Both the position numbers and the translations under genes were made by a program. Below are positions 1 to 4,426 of a DNA stretch of 7,845 bases, piece after piece. The DNA lies in NCBI GenBank assembly GCA_900545505.1, contig UQZC01000070.1:1-7845 (forward strand), written 5' to 3'. The notes below the pieces were generated by a model that made no database searches, had not been told where the DNA came from, and saw nothing but the letters and a program-made list of their open reading frames with translations. Source of the DNA: an uncultured Collinsella sp. GTDB lineage: Bacteria > Actinomycetota > Coriobacteriia > Coriobacteriales > Coriobacteriaceae. How positions within the stretch are numbered: position 1 is the first letter of the stretch; every line of letters begins with the position of its first letter.

Positions 1-351
1 GCCACCGCCGGGGCCGGCATAACCCGTTGCGCTCACTGCAATATCGCTCTGGTACAGCTCCAGCGAACCCACCGCCATCTCGCGCGCGGTCTGATGCGAC
101 ACCGCGGTATAGCGGTCGAGCGTCTCCTGCTCAACACCAAGAACGCGATGCTTAATCTCATCGCAATAGGTCACCGCACCGCCACGCAGCACCGCCGAGG
201 CGCCCGGGATATCGGCAATCGTCGATGCAATCATACCCGCCGTCAGCGACTCAGCCGTCGAAACCGTCACGCCCCGAGCGCTCGCGCGCTCGACAATATC
301 GCGCGCCAGCTCCTCGTTGTGTGCGGAAATCTGCTCAAAAGAGTCCGTCAT
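1..351 (-). CDS. pncC: CinA C-terminal domain protein (NMN amidohydrolase, PncC-like), 5' part, cut by window edge
   Basis: The first 117 residues are visible and the frame stays open to base 1. The family hydrolyses nicotinamide mononucleotide to nicotinate mononucleotide and ammonia in the pyridine nucleotide salvage cycle (cytosolic). The protein begins directly with the C-terminal CinA domain, so the N-terminal molybdopterin-binding-like (COG1058) domain of full-length CinA is absent. Visible family motifs are AESLTAG at residues 33-39 (S35 matches the family's catalytic Ser), VTYCDEIK at 60-67 (Y62 and K67 conserved) and the SATGYAGPGG region near 107-116. The characterised enzymes usually read AESCTGG, so L36 and A38 are variants. 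The ATG at 351-349 lies 12 nt after the pgsA stop, with only a weak GGTGGG-like ribosome site. About 40 further residues are expected beyond the window. The domain assignment is firm; the enzymatic activity is inferred from the family. Confidence 0.92.
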   Translation of the reverse strand, partial: MTDSFEQISAHNEELARDIVERASARGVTVSTAESLTAGMIASTIADIPGASAVLRGGAVTYCDEIKHRVLGVEQETLDRYTAVSHQTAREMAVGSLELYQSDIAVSATGYAGPGGG

Positions 352-363
352 ACCCACCAGGAC

Positions 364-1002
364 CTAGACCGAAAAGACGATCTTGCGGCAGTTCCAGAAG
401 TACTGGGCGCCCGAGACAACGGTCAGGACAACGGCAACGGCGTACAGGAAGCGCGACACCGAGTAGATGCCGAGCGTCAGCGCCACCGGGCCAAGGTGCA
501 AGCCGGCCATAGCAAAAACGCACAGGTAACCGCAGATGGAGACCATCGTAGTTGCCGTCTTGTACTTGCCGAGCTTAACGGCCGCGACGACCACGCCGGC
601 CGCACTCGCAACCATGCGTAGGGCGCTCACCAGCAGCTCGCGGAACAGGATAATGAACACGGACCACACGGTCACCTGGCCAAAATCCAAGAACAGCAGC
701 AGGGCCGAGAACACCAGCAGCTTATCGGCGATGGGATCCAAGAACTTACCGAAATCAGTGATCTCGTTGCGGGAGCGCGCCAGATAACCGTCGACCTTAT
801 CGGTGCACGACAGGATCACATACAGAATGAAGGCAGCGGCGGCGAGCGGGCCGTCGAAGGTGCTCCAATCCGTACCGGCAACACTCGTGTGAGACAGAGC
901 CGAGACGATCATGAACACCGGGATAAAGACGATGCGAACGCACGTCACGATGTTGGCGGGCGTCCAGACACTCGTCAGTTCCTTATTGCTCTCGTTAGCC
1001 AC
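364..1002 (-). CDS. pgsA: CDP-diacylglycerol--glycerol-3-phosphate 3-phosphatidyltransferase (phosphatidylglycerophosphate synthase)
   Basis: This integral membrane enzyme makes phosphatidylglycerophosphate from CDP-diacylglycerol and glycerol-3-phosphate, the committed step to phosphatidylglycerol and cardiolipin. The complete CDP-alcohol phosphotransferase signature D-x2-DG-x2-AR-x8-G-x3-D-x3-D is present: D68, D71, G72, A75, R76, G85, D89 and D93, the metal and substrate ligands. The R121-E122 stretch, L128-R129 and the GKYKT motif at 145-149 are typical of PgsA rather than of the inositol-phosphate branch. Hydrophobic segments fall near residues 17-37, 51-66, 95-105, 110-142 (likely two), 150-170 and 172-198, consistent with six TM helices. 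The length of 212 residues is slightly above the usual 180-200, with a short polar N-terminus. The start is GTG at 1002-1000, chosen for the good Shine-Dalgarno AGGAGAG just upstream, which overlaps the rimO stop. It sits 9 nt after rimO and 12 nt before pncC. Confidence 0.95.
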   Translation of the reverse strand: MANESNKELTSVWTPANIVTCVRIVFIPVFMIVSALSHTSVAGTDWSTFDGPLAAAAFILYVILSCTDKVDGYLARSRNEITDFGKFLDPIADKLLVFSALLLFLDFGQVTVWSVFIILFRELLVSALRMVASAAGVVVAAVKLGKYKTATTMVSICGYLCVFAMAGLHLGPVALTLGIYSVSRFLYAVAVVLTVVSGAQYFWNCRKIVFSV

Positions 1003-1006
1003 GACG

Positions 1007-1013
1007 CTCTCCT
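1007..1013 (-). promoter_or_regulatory. Ribosome binding site for pgsA (GTG start)
   Basis: On the minus strand the sequence AGGAGAG ends 4 nt before the GTG initiation codon, and its AGGAG core lies 6 nt before it. Its 5' bases overlap the rimO TAG stop codon. The site supports the non-ATG start and suggests that ribosomes finishing rimO can re-initiate on pgsA. Confidence 0.75.
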
Positions 1014-2352
1014 ACTCCACAACATGACCGATAAGCTCATAGCAGAAGCTATCGGTAAACTCGACGGTCAGAATATCGCCCACGGACGCCTCGCTGGCAT
1101 CCAGATGCACCGCGCCATCGGAATCGGGCGCCTGGAACCAGGCATGGCAGATCAGCTCGTGTGCGCGGGCGACATCCTGTTCTTTGGCATCCAGTGCGAC
1201 GCCCACATGGGCGGCGGTGGCGGCAAAACCGAGCGACTCGGCCAGGTCCATGGCCTCCTGGGCGCGCTCGAGCTTAACCTCCTCATCGACCTGGCCCTCC
1301 ATCTTGGCGGCCAGGCTACCTTCCTCACGCGAGTAGGCAAAGACACTCGTGTAGTCAAAGCCGACGGTGTCCATAAAGTCGATAAGATCGCGGAACTCGT
1401 CGTCGGTCTCGGTCGGGAAGCCGACCATGGCCGTGGAACGAATCACGATGCCGGGGATGCGCTCGCGAAGGTCGCGGAACAGATCCTCGAGCTCTTGGCG
1501 CGAACCGGAGCGACGCATGGCCTTGAGAATGCGCGCGTCGCAGTGCTGCACGGGGATATCGATATAGGGCAGCACCTCGGGCGTATCGCGAATCGTCTCG
1601 ATGAGTTCGTCAGTCATGCCCTCGGGCTGCAGATAGAGCACGCGGACCCAGACGTTGTGCGGGCGCACGGCCTCGACGACGGCACGCAGCAGCTGCGCCA
1701 GATTGCGCGGCGAGCCATCGGCGACGTCCTCGTCGGCAAAGTCGGTACCCCAGATGCCCGTGTCCTGGCCGATCAGCACGATCTCGCGCACACCGCCGGC
1801 AACCAGGTCACGCACCTCGGAGATGATGCTCTCGGCATTGCGCGAATGATAGCGACCGCGAATATAGGGGATCATGCAGAAGCTGCAGAAGCGGTTGCAG
1901 CCATCGGAAATCTTGACGTAGGCGACAGCACCCTCGACGGTACGCTTGACCTGCGGGATATAGGCTGCAATCTCACGCTCGACACCCAGCACGCCATCGA
2001 TGACCGCCACGATGCCGTCTTCCTCGTCGGCCTTCACAAAGGCAGCGACCTCGGGCAGCTCGTCAGGCAGGTCATCGCCATAGCGCGACGGCACGCAGCC
2101 GCACATGACGATGGGGCAAGAACGAACGCCGTCCTGAACCTCATTGGCGAGCTCGAGCGTGGTCTCGATGCTCTCGGACGTTGCGGAGGCGAGGAACGAG
2201 CAAGTATTGACGATGGCGATATCGGCATCCTGCGGGTCGAATGCCTCCTCGTAGCCCGCGGCTGTCAAAAGAGAACGCATACGGTCGGTGTCAACCTCGT
2301 TCTTAGCGCACCCGAGGGTGATGTAAAGCACGGAGCCCAACGGTGTATCCAT
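1012..2352 (-). CDS. rimO: Ribosomal protein S12 methylthiotransferase RimO
   Basis: This radical-SAM methylthiotransferase adds a methylthio group to the beta-carbon of a conserved aspartate of ribosomal protein S12, using two iron-sulphur clusters and S-adenosylmethionine. All three parts are present at full length (446 residues). The N-terminal UPF0004 domain has cluster cysteines C15, C51 and C86. The radical-SAM core carries the CxxxCxxC motif at C152, C156 and C159, followed by IPYIRG. A C-terminal TRAM-type domain spans about 395-446. GCAKNEVD at 14-21 and the CNRFCSFC form of the SAM motif separate it from the related tRNA enzyme MiaB. The ATG at 2352-2350 lies 27 nt after the yajQ stop. 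The next gene, pgsA, starts 9 nt downstream. The sequence contains no TTA, CTA or TCA codon. I see nothing truncated or missing. Confidence 0.96.
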   Translation of the reverse strand: MDTPLGSVLYITLGCAKNEVDTDRMRSLLTAAGYEEAFDPQDADIAIVNTCSFLASATSESIETTLELANEVQDGVRSCPIVMCGCVPSRYGDDLPDELPEVAAFVKADEEDGIVAVIDGVLGVEREIAAYIPQVKRTVEGAVAYVKISDGCNRFCSFCMIPYIRGRYHSRNAESIISEVRDLVAGGVREIVLIGQDTGIWGTDFADEDVADGSPRNLAQLLRAVVEAVRPHNVWVRVLYLQPEGMTDELIETIRDTPEVLPYIDIPVQHCDARILKAMRRSGSRQELEDLFRDLRERIPGIVIRSTAMVGFPTETDDEFRDLIDFMDTVGFDYTSVFAYSREEGSLAAKMEGQVDEEVKLERAQEAMDLAESLGFAATAAHVGVALDAKEQDVARAHELICHAWFQAPDSDGAVHLDASEASVGDILTVEFTDSFCYELIGHVVE

Positions 2353-2364
2353 GTTGGAGAGCAG

Positions 2365-2370
2365 TCCTTT
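2365..2370 (-). promoter_or_regulatory. Candidate ribosome binding site for rimO, long spacing
   Basis: AAAGGA on the minus strand is the only purine-rich Shine-Dalgarno candidate in the 27-nt yajQ-rimO gap. It ends 12 nt before the ATG, longer than the 5-9 nt at the other junctions, so rimO may be translated less efficiently. The start itself is well placed: the family N-terminus (YITLGCAKN) follows within a few residues. Confidence 0.5.
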
Positions 2371-2379
2371 CGATTGATA

Positions 2380-2877
2380 TTAGCGGTAGTTGGTAAACTG
2401 CAGCGGCTGGCCGTAGTCCTGGTCGCGCAGGAACTGGATCACGGTCTGCAACGCGTCCTTCGAAGCAGAGGAAACACGCAGCTTGTCGGCCTCGATGGTC
2501 ACCTTGACTTTGAGCTTTTGGTCCTTGATGTCCTTGTTGATCTTCTTGGCGGTCGCCTGGTCGATACCCTCGACGATATGGCCGAGCACGCGCACGGTAC
2601 CGCCCGATGCCGCCTGCGGAGCATCCCACGAGACAGCCTTGAGGTCAATGCCGCGCTTGATGAGCTTGGAGCTCAGCACGTCGATAATCTGTTTGGAGAC
2701 AAAGTCGGCCGGGGCGTTGATCGTAAAGAGCTTGTCGCCCTTCGAAAGCTCGATCGTGGCGCCGGAATCCTTAAGGTCATAGCGCTGGGAAATCTCGCGC
2801 GTGGTCTGCTGGAAGGCGTTGTCGACCTCTTGCATGTTGACCTCGGACACGACGTCGAAGCTGGAATCTTTAGCCAT
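2380..2877 (-). CDS. yajQ: YajQ family nucleotide-binding protein (UPF0234)
   Basis: A 165-residue cytosolic protein matching YajQ across its whole length (usual length about 160-165). Family hallmarks are SFDVVSEVNMQEVDNAF at residues 6-22, TTREISQRYDLK at 25-36, the SKLIKRGID stretch near 70-78, GIDQATAKKINKDIK near 104-118 and the C-terminal GQPLQFTNYR. The family folds as two ferredoxin-like halves. Some members bind nucleotides or cyclic di-GMP and have been linked to gene regulation, but a general function is not established. The start is supported by GAAAGGA 6 nt upstream. It lies 26 nt after rodZ and 27 nt before rimO, as an in-line member of the run. The family assignment is secure; any ligand or role in this organism is unknown. 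Confidence 0.93.
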   Translation of the reverse strand: MAKDSSFDVVSEVNMQEVDNAFQQTTREISQRYDLKDSGATIELSKGDKLFTINAPADFVSKQIIDVLSSKLIKRGIDLKAVSWDAPQAASGGTVRVLGHIVEGIDQATAKKINKDIKDQKLKVKVTIEADKLRVSSASKDALQTVIQFLRDQDYGQPLQFTNYR

Positions 2878-2883
2878 GATGTT

Positions 2884-2890
2884 TCCTTTC
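2884..2890 (-). promoter_or_regulatory. Ribosome binding site for yajQ
   Basis: GAAAGGA on the minus strand ends 6 nt before the yajQ ATG. It lies immediately 3' of a possible hairpin that covers the rodZ stop codon, so its accessibility could depend on ribosomes completing rodZ. Confidence 0.65.
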
Positions 2891-2891
2891 G

Positions 2892-2920
2892 CGTACGAGC
2901 GGCTTAGTAGCTATCGTACG
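2892..2920 (-). other. Inverted repeat spanning the rodZ stop / yajQ leader
   Basis: Two 7-bp arms, CGTACGA at 2892-2898 and TCGTACG at 2914-2920, are perfect reverse complements separated by 15 nt that contain the rodZ TAA stop. In the transcript this can form a short hairpin ending just before the yajQ ribosome site. No T-run follows, so it does not look like an intrinsic terminator. Each arm is also nearly self-palindromic around GTAC, which makes a chance repeat easier. Function is unproven. Confidence 0.35.
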
Positions 2921-4415
2921 AATAGCCGGTAGAATCGGTGGGCGTCTGACCGTCAGTTGCGGTATCGGCGCCATCCGTGGACTGGGCATCGGTGCCGTCG
3001 GTGGTATCGGTACCATCGGTGGAGTCGGTACCATCAGAACTTTCACCATTCTCGGAATCAGTCGTCTCCTTCTTGGGAACGGTGATCGTCACACGCGCCA
3101 CGCCCGAGGTCTTGGTATCGTAACGGACCTTTTCACCGTTCTTGGTAACGGTGACATCGGAAGGCTTGGACGTGGTAATCTCGATCGAGGACTCGGGCGT
3201 GTACTCCTGCTCAAAGGGGCCCGTCGCCTGGGCGCCATAGACCGACTTGCCGTCGACCTTGACCTCAATCCACGCGGTCTTTCCCTTGGCAACGGAGACC
3301 TTGACCTTCGTGACCTCGTTCTCTTCCTTCTTGGCCGTCGTCTTGGTGGCGTCCGAATCAGTCGACTCATCCGTCGCCTCATCGGTGTCTTCATCCTCGT
3401 CGACCGTTTCGGTCTTCTTAGAAGACTTCTTAGTCGTCGTCTTGGTGGCAGTGGGCGTCTCGGGCGTGGTCTCGGGCGCCGAAGATGCGCAGCCGCGCAG
3501 AAGCACCACGATGAGCACGATCAGCAGCAACGCCACGGCACCGATGCCGGCGTAGACGATACGCGGATCGAGCCCGTTGTTTTGAGGAGTACGGGATCCG
3601 CCGCATCCACGACTGGAACTGCTACGGCCGCCTCCCTGAGGCATACGACCACGATTGCTATCGGAACGGCCGCGATAGCCGCCCTGGCCCTGAAGGCTGC
3701 GCTGACCCGAGCGGGGCGCAAGTTCACTGCGGCCTTGATAGCCACGCTGGCCCGAACGCGGAGCCGAAGAGCGCTGGCCATACGGCTGTGATTGAGAGCG
3801 AAGACGCGGCGTCACCTGCGTGGTATCGGCATCCGCATAGCCACCGCGAGAGCGTCCCGTAGAGGCACCACGGTAACCGCGATCGGAATAGCCGCCGTCG
3901 CCGTAGCCGGCACGAGGGTCACGCGCCACGCCGCGGGCAGCGGGAAGTGCACGATCCTCGGGCATCGGCGTATTGCGGAACCGGTCACGCTGTGAGCGAA
4001 TCTCCTCGTCCGAACCCGTCTCGGTAATATAGCCGGCCTGCTGAGGACGCTGTCCATAGCGGGTCGAACGACCGCCCTGAACCATCAGGAAGCGCCCGTT
4101 ATCGACCGAGGAACGCGAATTGACGTAGCCGGCGGGGTCCTGAAAACGACCGCCCTGCTGCGACGTCTCGCGTTCGTATGCCATCAGGTCGTCAAAGTAG
4201 GCATTGACGACCTCGCGCGGATTGAGGCCCAAAAAGCGAGCATAGCTCGAAATCATGCCCTGCGCATAGCCGCGCGGCGGCATCGAAGCAAAGTTACCGG
4301 TCTCGAAAAACTCGATGATCTGCGGCCTGATTTTGATGGTGTTGGCGACCTGCTGAATGGAAAGGCCCATTCGGCGACGCTGCTCGAGCAGCATGTCACC
4401 AAAGCGTGCAGCCAT
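2904..4415 (-). CDS. rodZ: RodZ-like membrane protein: N-terminal HTH, long R/G/Y-rich linker, one TM helix, extracytoplasmic C-terminal domain
   Basis: RodZ proteins are bitopic membrane proteins that link the cell-shape machinery to the membrane; in MreB-containing bacteria they bind MreB. The order here is: a Cro/CI-type HTH_25 domain at about 1-75 (LSIQQVANTIKIR, then PPRGYAQGMISSYARFLGL); a cytoplasmic low-complexity linker at about 84-282, rich in Arg, Gly, Ser, Gln and Tyr; one TM helix at about 286-306; a Lys/Thr then Asp/Glu-rich stalk at 311-368; a RodZ C-terminal (DUF4115-like) beta domain at about 370-448 (AWIEVKVDGK at 381-390); and a Thr/Asp/Gly repeat tail at 450-503. At 503 residues it is much longer than E. 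coli RodZ (337), mostly through the linker and tail. The ATG overlaps the ftsK stop by one base (TGATG), with a strong GGAGGA ribosome site. The HTH probably does not act as a classical repressor. Whether this organism has MreB cannot be seen here. Confidence 0.88.
   Translation of the reverse strand: MAARFGDMLLEQRRRMGLSIQQVANTIKIRPQIIEFFETGNFASMPPRGYAQGMISSYARFLGLNPREVVNAYFDDLMAYERETSQQGGRFQDPAGYVNSRSSVDNGRFLMVQGGRSTRYGQRPQQAGYITETGSDEEIRSQRDRFRNTPMPEDRALPAARGVARDPRAGYGDGGYSDRGYRGASTGRSRGGYADADTTQVTPRLRSQSQPYGQRSSAPRSGQRGYQGRSELAPRSGQRSLQGQGGYRGRSDSNRGRMPQGGGRSSSSRGCGGSRTPQNNGLDPRIVYAGIGAVALLLIVLIVVLLRGCASSAPETTPETPTATKTTTKKSSKKTETVDEDEDTDEATDESTDSDATKTTAKKEENEVTKVKVSVAKGKTAWIEVKVDGKSVYGAQATGPFEQEYTPESSIEITTSKPSDVTVTKNGEKVRYDTKTSGVARVTITVPKKETTDSENGESSDGTDSTDGTDTTDGTDAQSTDGADTATDGQTPTDSTGYSYDSY
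2959..3036 (-). repeat. Imperfect 18-bp tandem repeat coding the T/D/G-rich tail of the RodZ-like protein
   Basis: Three contiguous 18-bp units (2983-3000, 3001-3018, 3019-3036), plus a fourth diverged copy at 2959-2976 set off by 6 bp, share a core resembling GGTATCGGTACCATCG. They encode a hexapeptide pattern of the DGTD-S/T type near residues 460-485. The length is a multiple of three, so copy-number change would keep the frame. The tail is predicted to lie outside the membrane and is strongly acidic. Confidence 0.7.
3681..3764 (-). repeat. 15-residue duplication in the R/G-rich linker of the RodZ-like protein
   Basis: Residues 218-232 and 233-247 form two adjacent units that both begin APRSGQR and continue with a QG-containing segment (GYQGRS versus SLQGQG). 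The 45-bp period keeps the frame. It lies in the cytoplasmic disordered linker between the HTH and the TM helix. Confidence 0.6.
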
Positions 4416-4426
4416 CAGAATCCTCC
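4413..4426 (-). promoter_or_regulatory. ftsK-rodZ translational coupling site (TGATG with GGAGGA)
   Basis: The ftsK TGA stop and the rodZ ATG share one base (TGATG). GGAGGA at 4426-4421, inside the last ftsK codons, lies 5 nt before the ATG. This arrangement is typical of termination-reinitiation and predicts linked synthesis of the two membrane proteins. Confidence 0.85.

Noticed and set aside
2353..2379. Internal promoter or terminator in the yajQ-rimO gap
   Set aside because: The 27-nt gap holds a weak ribosome site and no stem-loop with a T-run. It is too short for a confident -35/-10 pair, though a promoter within yajQ coding sequence cannot be excluded by eye.
889..2907. 672-codon open frame on the plus strand opposite pgsA, rimO and yajQ
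   Set aside because: Same codon-register effect: pgsA, rimO and yajQ share one frame and avoid TTA, CTA and TCA, so the antisense frame stays open across the junctions. The translation does not resemble any protein family.
3412..3426. GTCTTC-TTA-GAAGAC hairpin
   Set aside because: It lies inside the Lys/Ser-rich coding stretch of the RodZ-like protein and is explained by AAG and TCT codon repetition; no T-run follows.
3480..3500. Lipobox-like LLRGC at the outer end of the RodZ-like TM helix
   Set aside because: The segment is an internal TM helix near residue 300, not an N-terminal signal peptide, and Arg two before the Cys does not fit a lipobox.
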